From: Saprospiraceae bacterium
GTDB taxonomy: Bacteria > Bacteroidota > Bacteroidia > Chitinophagales > Saprospiraceae
DNA: 64,000 nt
Direction: 5' to 3'
Assembly (NCBI GenBank): GCA_020848695.1
Contig: JADLHT010000058.1
Span: 1-64,000, forward strand
How positions within the stretch are numbered: the first letter of the stretch is position 1; each line of letters begins with the position of its first letter. Made by a program: the position numbers and the translations under genes. Positions 52,696 through 62,354 of this stretch are shown piece by piece. The notes beneath the pieces are model-generated. The model was not told where the DNA came from, made no database searches, and saw only the letters and a list, made by a program, of their open reading frames with translations.

Positions 52696-54327
52696 TTAAT
52701 ATTTTTTTATTTTAGTCCATTTAGAAAATTCAACTGCATTTTTCGTGTTGAGACAATATTGCTTCGTTAGTCCACCTTTTCGGGATGCTAAAGTTCCAAA
52801 ATGTATATCTTGTATTCCTTTGAGATTATGAGCATCCGGATTGATTGAAATGAGGACTTCCTTATTCATTGCATATGTTATCCAGCTCCAATCAATATCA
52901 AGTCTTACCGGATTAGCATTTAGTTCAAGGGCTACCTGATTCGATGCGCAAGCATCTATTATTTTTTTATGATCCACTGGATATCCTCTTCTGGATAAAA
53001 GTAATCTGCCGGTAAGATGACCAAGAATTGAAGTAAACGGATTTTCAATTGCCTTTATTAATCGATGCATTGCTTTTTCTTCATCCATATTTAAATTGCT
53101 GTGAATGGATGCAATGACCAGATCAAATCCTTTTAAAATGTCTTCCGGATAATCTAGAGCTCCATCGGTAAGAATGTCCGATTCAATAGACTTAAATATT
53201 TTGAATGGACTTAGCTCAATATTAAGTTGATCGATTTCTCTCCATTGCATTTCAACCCTTTCTATCGCTAATCCGTTGGCGTAAGCAGCAGTTTTTGAAT
53301 GATCAGAAATAACCAGATATTGATATCCAAGTCGAATACATTCTATTGCCATGGTTTTTAAATCATAGATTCCATCAGAATAGGTACTATGGCAATGAAT
53401 GACTCCTAATATATCTTTATCTTCAATTAGTTCGTTCAGTGAAAATTTCGAGAAATCTGATAAATCCCTGCTTTCCGGCGGAATATATTCTAAATTCGAT
53501 TGTATGAAATAGTCTTCTTCAGATGAAACGTGATCAAACTTATTGCCCATAATCAATTGAATAAATTCTTCTGAGCCTCCTGTTGTGCTAATCAAAGATT
53601 TAAAAAATGAATTTTCTGGGCTGATAAAAATTTTGACAGGAAAATGTTCGCGCCATTTACCTGCAATTTGTTCATTAGATTTTTCAGACAATTCGAATTC
53701 TTCCGGTAGAACAAGTTGAATCTGATCAGTAATAAGTTCAATAGATGACAAGACAGGCATGCATCTCCTCAACTCTCCCGTGCTCTGTATTTTACAGCGC
53801 GGATTCAATTTGAATAAGGAATCAATCAATTCATCGGCAAGTAATTTTATTTTTGGAAACAGGAATGAATTTTGATTAGATTGTATATATTCAATATTTT
53901 TAATGATCTCTTCTTGGATTTTTGGGCCAAAGCCTTTGTGTCGTATGAGCCTGTTTTCTTTACAGGCATATAGTAATTCCCCAACTGATTCAAGATTCAT
54001 TTCTTTCCAAAAGATCACTACTTTTTTGGGTCCTACACCTTTTATTTTTAACATCTGACGAACACCAATAGGAGTTTTGTCTCGCAACTCTTCAAGTGCT
54101 TGGATTTTTCCGGTTGAAGAAAGTTCATAAATTTTCTCGGCAACGCCCTTATTAAGACTATAAACGGTGTTTAACTCTTCTTTTGTTTTATCCAATAACG
54201 AAATATCCATTTTTTTAATGGTTATGTAAGCATTTGAATACGATTTAGCTCTGAATTCATTTTCGCCATGAATTTCCATTAGCGAACCTAACTCTCCAAA
54301 CAACTCACCAATCTCTTTATTTGTCAT
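52696..54327 (-). CDS. PolX-family protein with a lost polymerase site and intact PHP domain
   Basis: 543 residues from the start at 54327; the longer frame to 54369 is not conserved-looking. The N-terminal helix-hairpin-helix region (about 1-150) has GVAEKIYEL and IKGVGPKKV. The Pol-beta-like palm keeps GELRR (about 184-188) but has S195-I-E197 where active enzymes have Asp-x-Asp, and VKIF where the third Asp lies in DLR. The C-terminal PHP domain is complete (HCHSTYSDG, SDHSKTAAYANGL, ESDIL, ASIHSNL, GHLTGR, NPDAHN). It is therefore likely a nuclease or phosphatase rather than a polymerase. Confidence 0.88.
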   Translation of the reverse strand: MTNKEIGELFGELGSLMEIHGENEFRAKSYSNAYITIKKMDISLLDKTKEELNTVYSLNKGVAEKIYELSSTGKIQALEELRDKTPIGVRQMLKIKGVGPKKVVIFWKEMNLESVGELLYACKENRLIRHKGFGPKIQEEIIKNIEYIQSNQNSFLFPKIKLLADELIDSLFKLNPRCKIQSTGELRRCMPVLSSIELITDQIQLVLPEEFELSEKSNEQIAGKWREHFPVKIFISPENSFFKSLISTTGGSEEFIQLIMGNKFDHVSSEEDYFIQSNLEYIPPESRDLSDFSKFSLNELIEDKDILGVIHCHSTYSDGIYDLKTMAIECIRLGYQYLVISDHSKTAAYANGLAIERVEMQWREIDQLNIELSPFKIFKSIESDILTDGALDYPEDILKGFDLVIASIHSNLNMDEEKAMHRLIKAIENPFTSILGHLTGRLLLSRRGYPVDHKKIIDACASNQVALELNANPVRLDIDWSWITYAMNKEVLISINPDAHNLKGIQDIHFGTLASRKGGLTKQYCLNTKNAVEFSKWTKIKKY

Positions 54328-54407
54328 TCTATTGAAATATATCGTAAAGCTATGCAATTGATCAACCATGCTGTCGAAAAAACATGATGAATTCTATTAA
54401 TTCTTTA

Positions 54408-54415
54408 TAATTTTG
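54408..54415 (+). promoter_or_regulatory. -7 element of hmgA
   Basis: TAATTTTG is an exact TAnnTTTG match 20 bases before the hmgA ATG at 54435. Confidence 0.45.
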
Positions 54416-54434
54416 AGCCATTAGTTGATAAGTT

Positions 54435-55634
54435 ATGCATTATTATTCTTTAGGTAAATTTCCACAAAAAAGACATATCCAATTCAGGAAACCGGATGGA
54501 TCACTTTATAGCGAAGAATTATTTTCTACAGAAGGATTTTCAGATACATATTCATTATTGTATCATCTTTATCCGCCAACAGAGATAGTTCAGATAGATC
54601 AACCCTACAGCATTGCAGCAAAAACGGTTCATGACAAGCAGTTAAAACATCGATGTCTAAAAGGATTTCAAATATCTCCTGAGGAAGATTATCTTAAGAG
54701 CAGAAAGCAATTGTTTGTCAACAATGATTGTAAAATTTCAGTTGCAGCACCTCAAAAAAGTATGACAGAATATTTTTACAAGAATGCGGATGCTGATGAA
54801 TTGCTATTTATACATGTTGGAACCGGAACTTTAAAATCCATGTATGGAAATTTGAAATTCGGATATGGAGACTATCTTGTTATTCCCAGAGGTACGGTTT
54901 ATCAATTGCATTTTGATGATCAGGATAACAGATTGTTAATTGTTGAATCTGTTGGCGGACCAATAACTTACCCTAAGCGATATCGGAATCAAATGGGGCA
55001 GTTGCTCGAGCATTCTCCTTTTTGTGAAAGAGACATTCGCAAACCTCAGGATCTTGAAACCCATGATCAGAAAGGTAATTTTCTATTATATATTAAGAAG
55101 CAGGATATGATTTATCCTTATCATTACTTAAGTCATCCTTTTGATGTGATTGGTTGGGATGGTCATGTTTATCCATTTGCTTTTTCAATACATGATTTTG
55201 AACCCATTACCGGGAGGGTTCATCAGCCTCCTCCTGTGCATCAGACTTTTGATGGACATAATTTTGTAATCTGTTCTTTTGTTCCAAGGTTGTTTGACTA
55301 TCATCCGCAAGCTATTCCGGCTCCTTATAATCACAGCAACATTGATAGTGATGAAGTATTGTATTATGTTGATGGAGATTTTATGAGTAGAAAACATGTT
55401 GAGAAGGGAATGTTTACCTTGCATCCTGGAGGAATTCCGCATGGACCGCACCGGGGATCTGTTGAGAAGAGTATTGGTAAGTTAGAAACACGCGAATTGG
55501 CTGTAATGATTGATACTTTCAGACCCTTGCTAATGACTGAACATGCAGTTCCAATAGAGGATAAAGATTATTACTTAAGTTGGCTGCCAGATAATGCTGA
55601 AGGTGGAATCAACATGAATACGATTACTTCATAA
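54435..55634 (+). CDS. hmgA: Homogentisate 1,2-dioxygenase
   Basis: A 399-residue cupin enzyme that opens homogentisate to maleylacetoacetate in tyrosine and phenylalanine breakdown. The C-terminal part has HQTFDGHNFVICSFVPR, FDYHPQAIPAPYNHSNIDSDE (split here over about 287-308) and HPGGIPHGPH, which carry the iron ligands His/Glu/His. Length fits the bacterial family. No other gene of the pathway is adjacent. Confidence 0.93.
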   Translation: MHYYSLGKFPQKRHIQFRKPDGSLYSEELFSTEGFSDTYSLLYHLYPPTEIVQIDQPYSIAAKTVHDKQLKHRCLKGFQISPEEDYLKSRKQLFVNNDCKISVAAPQKSMTEYFYKNADADELLFIHVGTGTLKSMYGNLKFGYGDYLVIPRGTVYQLHFDDQDNRLLIVESVGGPITYPKRYRNQMGQLLEHSPFCERDIRKPQDLETHDQKGNFLLYIKKQDMIYPYHYLSHPFDVIGWDGHVYPFAFSIHDFEPITGRVHQPPPVHQTFDGHNFVICSFVPRLFDYHPQAIPAPYNHSNIDSDEVLYYVDGDFMSRKHVEKGMFTLHPGGIPHGPHRGSVEKSIGKLETRELAVMIDTFRPLLMTEHAVPIEDKDYYLSWLPDNAEGGINMNTITS

Positions 55635-55650
55635 ATTTATTGATCGAGAA

Positions 55651-57081
55651 TTATTTTGTTGTTTTTAATGTTGTATAACCTTCAGATGTATTTATTCTTA
55701 ATAAGTATAATGTGTTAAAATAACTATTTTTATTGATTGAAAAATAATCTGAATTTATCTTAGGTAACGATGAAATAATTCTTCCCTGCAGATCAATAAT
55801 TTGAATTGACTGTAAGGATTCTCCCTGAATTATCCATTGATCTTCTGTGTTAATGAGTTGAACCGAAACATTACCAGGAATATGTTTTGAATGCAAGGTA
55901 GAGTAGGATCCTTTTCTAAAATTAATTGTCCTTGCATTGTCATCCTGCCATACAACGAAAATTGAATTGCTATTGATTGCAACATCGACATTGCTGATAT
56001 TCAGTTCATCAACAATTTGAAAACTTGTATTAAATCCTTTCGTATAATCACTGGTAAACCAAAGTGGAATTTGAACTGTTCCTGTATTCACGGCCTGCGT
56101 ACCCGTTATTACAATACTTTTATCGCTTCCGGCTATTCGGGGATAATTTTGAATGCGCAGATTTTGAATATTGTCTGCTAGATTATAGGACTCAAGAACT
56201 TTGTTTTGAGAAATTGAAGTTTTGCTGTAATAGTTTCGAAATAAATTTCTTGCTCCGTTCATAAATGAGCTAAATATAAAATCCTCATGAATTATTACGG
56301 CAGGTCCTGAAGCAGGACAGTTGCTTATCATCCAGGAATTGTTGTCTATATTCAGTCCGGTGTCAAAACTCTTTCCATTATTTTTTGAAATTGCAATCCA
56401 GTTATCACGCATGTTCTTGTTGTTGTCTCGATAACTTAATATACATACTTCTTCCTTACAGGAAAGGCTGCCGGGACAACAATCACATATTTCTGCCGAA
56501 TTGTTAAAACCGCTTGCTTTAACATCTGGTTGAAAAGTTTTACCATAATCTGTCGATCTTGTTACTACCCATCTTGAATCCCTAAAGTTTGAATCAAACT
56601 TCATATAAGCGACTATCGGATTCCCGTCAAGATCGATTGCTATTGTAGGAAATCTGGAGATATCAGTACCAATATTATCTACTTTAATTGGCGTGTTAAA
56701 ATTTCTTCCTCCATCAAAAGAGCTGGTTAAATAAATATGACTATTACGATCATCTTCAGGAACGGCTTTCATGACAATATAAATTGTGTCATCTCTAGAT
56801 GCAAGGTCAGGGCCCATCCATGAGGCGGTAGCAACTTCAACCTTGTTCAAGGTCTTCGGAGTACTAAAATTTGTTCCATTCCAAATTGAAAATTGTAATG
56901 ATTCGTCAGAAGTCCTTCCCCAAACAATATAGGCTTCTCCATTATTATTGCAACTAATTCTTGGGTGATTATTCCCAAAATGACTGGTTGCGATCGTAGT
57001 AGTATTTTCCCAATTGATTGAATATTGAGCATTCAGCTTAACAGATACGATTATAATAAAAAATAATAAAGATCTACTCAT
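55651..57081 (-). CDS. Secreted BNR/sialidase-like propeller protein with T9SS sorting domain
   Basis: A 476-residue protein with a signal peptide (1-18, ending LNAQ). The body looks like a BNR/exo-alpha-sialidase-type beta-propeller with repeated Asp-box-like stretches (SSFDGGRNFNTP, STDYGKTFQP, SKNNGKSFDT). A short T9SS-like C-terminal region ends in TLKTTK. The sialidase catalytic residues are not identified, so enzymatic activity is not claimed. It stands alone. Confidence 0.82.
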   Translation of the reverse strand: MSRSLLFFIIIVSVKLNAQYSINWENTTTIATSHFGNNHPRISCNNNGEAYIVWGRTSDESLQFSIWNGTNFSTPKTLNKVEVATASWMGPDLASRDDTIYIVMKAVPEDDRNSHIYLTSSFDGGRNFNTPIKVDNIGTDISRFPTIAIDLDGNPIVAYMKFDSNFRDSRWVVTRSTDYGKTFQPDVKASGFNNSAEICDCCPGSLSCKEEVCILSYRDNNKNMRDNWIAISKNNGKSFDTGLNIDNNSWMISNCPASGPAVIIHEDFIFSSFMNGARNLFRNYYSKTSISQNKVLESYNLADNIQNLRIQNYPRIAGSDKSIVITGTQAVNTGTVQIPLWFTSDYTKGFNTSFQIVDELNISNVDVAINSNSIFVVWQDDNARTINFRKGSYSTLHSKHIPGNVSVQLINTEDQWIIQGESLQSIQIIDLQGRIISSLPKINSDYFSINKNSYFNTLYLLRINTSEGYTTLKTTK

Positions 57082-57151
57082 TATAAATAATTTTTTAGAA
57101 TAAATTCAAAAAGGATGACAAGATACAGAATTGTCAGGTTTGTAAATAATA

Positions 57152-58132
57152 TCATCGTCCCAATATCTCTGCTAGTTGAATATAATAATCTCCGGGTACT
57201 TTTTTGTTTAAGACCGCATCATCAAAATTGGTAAACGTGATTTGATCATTTATTAGTCCGGCCATAACATTGTATTGACCTCTTACTATGGCTTCTACCG
57301 CCTCATATCCCAGTCTGCCGGCGAGAATTCTGTCGAAAGCGGTAGGAGATCCACCCCTTTGTAAATGGCCTATGATTGTAACGCGAATATCATATTCAGG
57401 AACCCTTTGTTTAATTTCTTTTGCTATTTCATGTGTTTCTCCCAATTCATTTCCTTCCGCAAGAATAACCAGTCCAAACAGTTTTTTCCTTCGCAACGAT
57501 TTTTTTAAGTTATTGACCAATTCGTCGATTGTAGTTTTCTTTTCAGGAATAACAATTGCGCTGGCTCCGGATGCAATGGCAGTATGTACAGCGATATAAC
57601 CGCTATGTCTTCCCATTACTTCTATAAGAAACAAACGATTGTGTGATTCGGCGGTGTCGCGAATCATGTCAACAGCATGAACTGCAGTATTGATTGCAGT
57701 ATCAAATCCAATGGTAAAATCTGTACCATATAAATCATTATCTATGGTTCCGGGTAAGCCAACCATAGGGATACCAAATTCTTTATAAAAAATTGAAGCT
57801 CCTGTAAAAGTTCCGTTACCGCCAATTGCAATAAGCCCATCTATATCTCGTGCTTTTAGATTCTCAAATGCAATTTTTCTTCCTTCATAACTCATGAACC
57901 TTTCACTTCTGGCAGTTTTTAAAATCGTGCCACCTCGCTGGATTATATTTCTAACTTCGTCGTCACCGATGAGTTGAATGTCATCATCAATCAATCCTTC
58001 AAATCCTCGGTTAATGCCATAAATATGTAAATCATGATTGGTGGCTGCTCTTATAATGGCTCTAAGGGCTGCATTCATTCCGGGTGAATCACCTCCGGAT
58101 GTAAAAATTCCTATCCTTCTTATTTCAGACAT
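57152..58132 (-). CDS. pfkA: 6-phosphofructokinase with GGNGT in place of GGDGS
   Basis: A 326-residue PfkA. The motifs are GIFTSGGDSPGMNAALRA, GTIDNDLYGTDFTIG with the catalytic Asp (position of E. coli D127), and IEVMGRHSGYIAV. The metal-site motif GGDGS reads GGNGT (the codon is AAC, seen at about 57822). It phosphorylates fructose 6-phosphate with ATP. The start overlaps the stop of the kinase gene upstream by eight bases, so they are coupled. Confidence 0.93.
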   Translation of the reverse strand: MSEIRRIGIFTSGGDSPGMNAALRAIIRAATNHDLHIYGINRGFEGLIDDDIQLIGDDEVRNIIQRGGTILKTARSERFMSYEGRKIAFENLKARDIDGLIAIGGNGTFTGASIFYKEFGIPMVGLPGTIDNDLYGTDFTIGFDTAINTAVHAVDMIRDTAESHNRLFLIEVMGRHSGYIAVHTAIASGASAIVIPEKKTTIDELVNNLKKSLRRKKLFGLVILAEGNELGETHEIAKEIKQRVPEYDIRVTIIGHLQRGGSPTAFDRILAGRLGYEAVEAIVRGQYNVMAGLINDQITFTNFDDAVLNKKVPGDYYIQLAEILGR

Positions 58133-58967
58133 ATTGGGTATGGTATTGAATTAATCCTTCGATGGGTCTTGGATTGAAATGTACTATGTAAAATCCTTTT
58201 TCTAAAAGATAAGCTAAATATTCTTCTTTCAGAGCATTGCCGACATTCCCTACAATGTATAAAGGAAAAGAGCTTTGATCTTCATAATTTTTAATTCGCT
58301 GTTTATAAAACTCTGCTATTCCTTCCTGAATTATTTCCTGGATGTGATTATTGTGTTTATGCCGGATTAGAAATGGAAAAAATTGAGCTAGTTCATAACT
58401 TATTCTGGGATTGGAATACAATGCTGAAAGATAATCTTGTTGGATAAATGGGAATTCACTTTCTAAAAGTTCAATTAATTCCCTGCTTAATTCTGAATAG
58501 AAGTATGCCGTCAGAATTTTTTTACCATAGTAATTACCACTTCCTTCATCTCCTAACAAATATCCCAATGATGGTTTTTGATCGATGATCTGATGTCCAT
58601 CACTCAAACAGGAATGACTTCCGGTTCCAATAATTGCTACTATTCCTTTTTTAGCTCCGCATGAACTTCTGGCAGCTGCGAGCAGGTCCGATTCCGCTTG
58701 AATGTTCTGAAGATTAAAACAATATTCCAGCAATTCTCGGATAACAACCTGGCCCATTCCTTTACAGCCTGCACCATAAAAGTTTATTGCATGAATTGAA
58801 TGTGATTTAAGATTTTGTTTGGCAATCTCAATGATTGAAAGAATATTGCTCTTGCCCTGAGTAGTAGGATTTATTCCTGCTGTGGTAAATTCAAAGACAA
58901 GCTTTTCTCTATTTATCAGGCACCAATCCGATTTTGATGTTCCTGCTTCAACTATAAGCTGATTCAC
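58125..58967 (-). CDS. BadF/BcrA-type sugar kinase (N-acetylglucosamine kinase-like)
   Basis: A 280-residue ASKHA-fold kinase. The N-terminal phosphate loop is VEAGTSKSDW (about 5-14), followed by GAGCKGM and IGTGSHSC, then LLGDEGSGNYYGKK. This matches the BadF/BadG/BcrA/BcrD ATPase family whose bacterial members include N-acetylglucosamine kinases. It runs into pfkA with an eight-base overlap, which supports a role in sugar phosphorylation. Confidence 0.87.
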   Translation of the reverse strand: MNQLIVEAGTSKSDWCLINREKLVFEFTTAGINPTTQGKSNILSIIEIAKQNLKSHSIHAINFYGAGCKGMGQVVIRELLEYCFNLQNIQAESDLLAAARSSCGAKKGIVAIIGTGSHSCLSDGHQIIDQKPSLGYLLGDEGSGNYYGKKILTAYFYSELSRELIELLESEFPFIQQDYLSALYSNPRISYELAQFFPFLIRHKHNNHIQEIIQEGIAEFYKQRIKNYEDQSSFPLYIVGNVGNALKEEYLAYLLEKGFYIVHFNPRPIEGLIQYHTQYV

Positions 58968-59027
58968 TCCACAAAGAAAATTCTTAATGTTGGTATTACC
59001 AAAATTAGGTAAATTAAAATCTTCTGT

Positions 59028-59035
59028 TACATTTG
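59028..59035 (+). promoter_or_regulatory. -7 element of the 3-hydroxyacyl-CoA dehydrogenase gene
   Basis: TACATTTG is an exact TAnnTTTG match 16 bases before the ATG at 59051. It supports that ATG over the upstream TTG at 59033, which lies inside the element. Confidence 0.5.
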
Positions 59036-59050
59036 CGCAAAAATCAGAGA

Positions 59051-59950
59051 ATGAATAATATTACGGTCATCGGAGCCGGTACAATGGGCAATGGAATTGC
59101 TCATGTTTTTGCACAATACGGTTATCAGGTAATTCTTTGTGATATTTCACAAACAGCACTGGATAAAGCCTTGGTTACCATAGAGAAGAATATGGGTCGT
59201 ATGGTTGAAAAACAAAAAATTTCAGAGCAAAGTAAACGAGATGCTCTGGGTCGATTGACTACTTCAACTGAGTTGTCGTCAGCTGTGAGTAAAGCGGACC
59301 TTGTTATAGAAGCGGCAACTGAGAATCTAGATTTGAAACTAAAAATATTTGCACAGATCGATCAATTCTCACCTGAAAATGCCATTCTGGCAACAAATAC
59401 TTCATCTATTTCTATTACGAAAATTGCAAGCGCAACAAAACGTCCTGAAAAAGTTATAGGAATGCATTTTATGAATCCGGTGCCGGTTATCAGACTGGTA
59501 GAAGTTATACGTGGATTCAGTACATCCAACGAGGTGTGTGAATTAATTTTTGAAATTTCAAAGAAAATAGACAAAGTACCTGTCGAAGTGAAAGATTATC
59601 CGGGATTTGTAGCTAATCGACTATTGATGGCAATGCTCAATGAAGCTATTCATACCTTGTATGATGGAATTTGCGGTGTTGAGGAAATCGATACGATCAT
59701 GAAGTTAGGAATGACACACCAGATGGGACCCTTGTTGTTGGCTGATTTTATTGGTTTAGATGTATGCTTATCCATCATGAAAGTTATCCATGAGGGATTT
59801 GGTAATCCGAAATATGCACCAAGTCCATTATTAATCAATATGGTCAATGCAGGATTACTGGGTGTTAAGAATGGTAGTGGTTTCTATTTGCATTCTAAAG
59901 ATTCAAAAGAACTGGTTGTGAACCCTAAATTCTTAAGTCGATTTTCTTGA
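59051..59950 (+). CDS. 3-hydroxyacyl-CoA (3-hydroxybutyryl-CoA) dehydrogenase
   Basis: About 299 residues. The ATG at 59051 is chosen because it gives MNNITVIGAGTMGNGIA and follows a good promoter. The Rossmann domain has GAGTMGNG, the catalytic region has GMHFMNPVPVIRLVE, and the C-terminal helical domain has DYPGFVANRLLMAMLNEA. It oxidises or reduces 3-hydroxyacyl-CoA with NAD(P). The size matches the monofunctional short-chain (HbdA-like) enzymes. Confidence 0.95.
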   Translation: MNNITVIGAGTMGNGIAHVFAQYGYQVILCDISQTALDKALVTIEKNMGRMVEKQKISEQSKRDALGRLTTSTELSSAVSKADLVIEAATENLDLKLKIFAQIDQFSPENAILATNTSSISITKIASATKRPEKVIGMHFMNPVPVIRLVEVIRGFSTSNEVCELIFEISKKIDKVPVEVKDYPGFVANRLLMAMLNEAIHTLYDGICGVEEIDTIMKLGMTHQMGPLLLADFIGLDVCLSIMKVIHEGFGNPKYAPSPLLINMVNAGLLGVKNGSGFYLHSKDSKELVVNPKFLSRFS

Positions 59951-59976
59951 TCATTTTACACAATTAACATACTAGA

Positions 59977-60321
59977 GTGATCAGGTCCATCTTGCAACTT
60001 AAGTGTCCTTCGTGTCACACCGGTTATCTTTTTGAGACGAAATCCAGATTCTTCAGTTTTAATATTCAGATGCACAAAAAATGCAAAGTGTGCAACGAAA
60101 ATTTTTTCAAAGAACCCGGATTTTATTTCGGAGCAATGTTTATCTCCTATATCGTCTCAGGAATTATAAGCCTCGCAATTGTAGGTGTTTTAATACTTGT
60201 ATTTAAAATGGATTGGATTAAAGCATTAGTAATCTTGTTCCTGATTCTTGCCTTATCCTATATCTATTTATTCAAAGTATCACGTGTAATTTGGCTTAGC
60301 TTTTTTATTGATAATAAGTAG
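59977..60321 (+). CDS. DUF983 membrane protein
   Basis: A 114-residue protein from GTG 59977. An N-terminal Zn-ribbon-like segment has CPSC (about 10-13) and CKVC (about 36-39), and two transmembrane helices follow (about 50-95). This is the DUF983 family, of unknown function. It lies 26 bases after the dehydrogenase and is probably co-transcribed. Confidence 0.85.
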   Translation: MIRSILQLKCPSCHTGYLFETKSRFFSFNIQMHKKCKVCNENFFKEPGFYFGAMFISYIVSGIISLAIVGVLILVFKMDWIKALVILFLILALSYIYLFKVSRVIWLSFFIDNK

Positions 60322-60427
60322 TATTTGTTATTGAAAAATGCAGGTCATCACTTAATCAAATTTTTATTTCTATTTTAAAATCATTTTTGAAATCAGCTAT
60401 TTTCTAAAATCAAATTTTAAATATCAA

Positions 60428-61183
60428 TTATTCATCTTCTTTTATAATCTCTCCATTTCCTACTTTGGATTCTGTCAGTTGAGCCTGTCCTTTATATTGA
60501 ATATTTCCATTGCCAAGTAGTTTGGCATCCAGGGATTTGTTACAGGTCAGATTAATACTTCCGTTTCCGGTTAGTGATACAAGAGCTTGCTCTGACGGAG
60601 AATTGGTGAAATTGATGTCACCATTACCCAGTAAGGTCAATTCCAGGTTCTCTGATTTTCCATGATTGATAATTTCTCCGTTTCCGGTTAGATTTATTTT
60701 AATGCTTGAAGAAGACCACTTTGAGTGTATTCCTCCATTGCCAACAGCATTTATTTCTGCGTTGTTCGTCTCAAAGCTGTCCGCAAACTCTATGTTGCTG
60801 TTTCCGGTGGATTGAATTTTATTTAACTCATTAGAATAGAGATCAATTTTTATTGTGCCGGATGTTCGAATATGCAATCCACGAGAATCAGACTTAGGTT
60901 CAATGTACAGAGTATTGTTTTTAATTTGTAAAGTCAAATTTTCAATAATGTTCCGATTCCCTTCCATTATGTACTTAAATTCGCCTTTGTGGACCCTAAT
61001 TTCAAAATTACCTGTAACCTGAATTCCGCTAAAGCTTGATAATACATCTTCTTTTTTAATTATCTCTTTAGACCCTGATTCTGTATATAATCTTGTTGCG
61101 CTTTTCAAATAGATCATCCCTGTTAGGATTAAGGTTAGAATAATGGATAATCCTGAAATTAATAATTTGTTACTTGTTTTCAT
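60428..61183 (-). CDS. DUF2807 (head GIN domain) envelope protein
   Basis: A 251-residue protein with an N-terminal signal anchor (about 8-25) and a DUF2807 beta-helix of short repeats (SFSGIQVTGNFEIRV, TGNSNIEF, GNGGIHS, TGNGEIIN, GNGDINF, TGNGSINL). It follows the GntR/ABC genes and may belong to their operon. Function unknown. Confidence 0.87.
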   Translation of the reverse strand: MKTSNKLLISGLSIILTLILTGMIYLKSATRLYTESGSKEIIKKEDVLSSFSGIQVTGNFEIRVHKGEFKYIMEGNRNIIENLTLQIKNNTLYIEPKSDSRGLHIRTSGTIKIDLYSNELNKIQSTGNSNIEFADSFETNNAEINAVGNGGIHSKWSSSSIKINLTGNGEIINHGKSENLELTLLGNGDINFTNSPSEQALVSLTGNGSINLTCNKSLDAKLLGNGNIQYKGQAQLTESKVGNGEIIKEDE

Positions 61184-61214
61184 TCTTGTAGATTGTTTTT
61201 TGAATAAATAGTAA

Positions 61215-61568
61215 TTAAAGTTTTTCGTAAATATTGGCTATAGTTTCTATCCCTACGTTTAATAGTTTTCCGGTGCGCAAGGTATTAGGAAGTTCATCCC
61301 TCAGGTATTCCTCCTTTCTGACTTCCATAGTTTTTTCATACACCTTATCGGATAGAAAGAAACCAATTCCTCTTTTTTGAAATATGATCTGTACATCCTG
61401 AAGCCATTGGTAAGAACGCTGGACTGTATTGGGATTAACTTCAAGAGATATCGCAAGTTCTCTTACAGATGGAATGCGATCTCCATCACTGATTTTTCTT
61501 TCCAGAATATCAGACAATATCACGTCAGCAATTTGCATATAGATAGGTTGATGTTTACGAAAATCCAT
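61215..61568 (-). CDS. GntR-family regulator, YtrA subfamily
   Basis: A 117-residue regulator: a GntR winged helix (about 8-75, with QPIYMQIADVILSDI and IPSVRELAISLEVNPNTVQRSYQ, split here over about 26-51) and a short C-terminal helix dimerisation tail instead of a ligand domain. This is the YtrA subfamily that controls adjacent ABC transporters. Its start overlaps the permease stop by one base. The probable operator is at 63223-63244. Confidence 0.92.
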   Translation of the reverse strand: MDFRKHQPIYMQIADVILSDILERKISDGDRIPSVRELAISLEVNPNTVQRSYQWLQDVQIIFQKRGIGFFLSDKVYEKTMEVRKEEYLRDELPNTLRTGKLLNVGIETIANIYEKL

Positions 61569-62341
61569 TAGAGTTCTTTTTCTTTAAGTTTGAAATAAGC
61601 CACTGTCATCAGAAACAAACTTCCAACAACAGCAGAAATTTTGAAGAGTAATCGAAGATTCTCCTGAGTTATCCAGTTGAAATTTAGTTCCAGATCCTGC
61701 TCACTGAAAGATATAAATCCGCCATTCGGATTATTCCCAATAAATATCAACTTAACAAAAAATGCGGATATCAATCCGATACTGACAATGGTCGCAAATG
61801 CGAATAAAATGGTTTTGAAAAGTGAATATTTAGGCCAGCTTATAGAGCCTAGATAAAATATACTCTGTACTACTATCAACCACGAAAAACCCTGGATAAT
61901 ATCTTTTATCACAAAACTAGGTTGGTCAATATTTCTACTGCTGAATATATTTATTCCGACTGTACAGAGATAGGCATACACAATGTACAAAATGATAAAT
62001 AATATGGGAAGTATTAGTGATATGGTAAACCACTTGCTTAATAATTTTTCAAAATGACTTGCCGGTATACTGAGGTAATGTTGTCGTCCTGAGGTGTTGA
62101 TTATTTCAACAAAACTAATGCTAGCCCATATTATACAAAGAAAGGCTAATGACACGATCAGGTTGTCTGAATTAAAACCATTGCTTTGCACAGCTTCATA
62201 CCAATGAGCCCAGCTCATTCCTAAAGTAATAATGCCTACAATGGATCCAAGTACAACCAATAAGACCTTGTAGTTAAGCAGTACCTCTCTCTTGACCAGA
62301 ATGATGAATCGATTTGAACTAAAAAAATTGTTCGTTGACAT
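61568..62341 (-). CDS. ABC-type permease-like membrane protein
   Basis: A 257-residue protein with about six hydrophobic segments and no strong family motif that I can name. Its place between an ABC ATPase and a YtrA-type GntR regulator marks it as the transporter membrane subunit. Substrate unknown. Confidence 0.82.
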   Translation of the reverse strand: MSTNNFFSSNRFIILVKREVLLNYKVLLVVLGSIVGIITLGMSWAHWYEAVQSNGFNSDNLIVSLAFLCIIWASISFVEIINTSGRQHYLSIPASHFEKLLSKWFTISLILPILFIILYIVYAYLCTVGINIFSSRNIDQPSFVIKDIIQGFSWLIVVQSIFYLGSISWPKYSLFKTILFAFATIVSIGLISAFFVKLIFIGNNPNGGFISFSEQDLELNFNWITQENLRLLFKISAVVGSLFLMTVAYFKLKEKEL

Positions 62342-62354
62342 TGTTGATAAGTAT

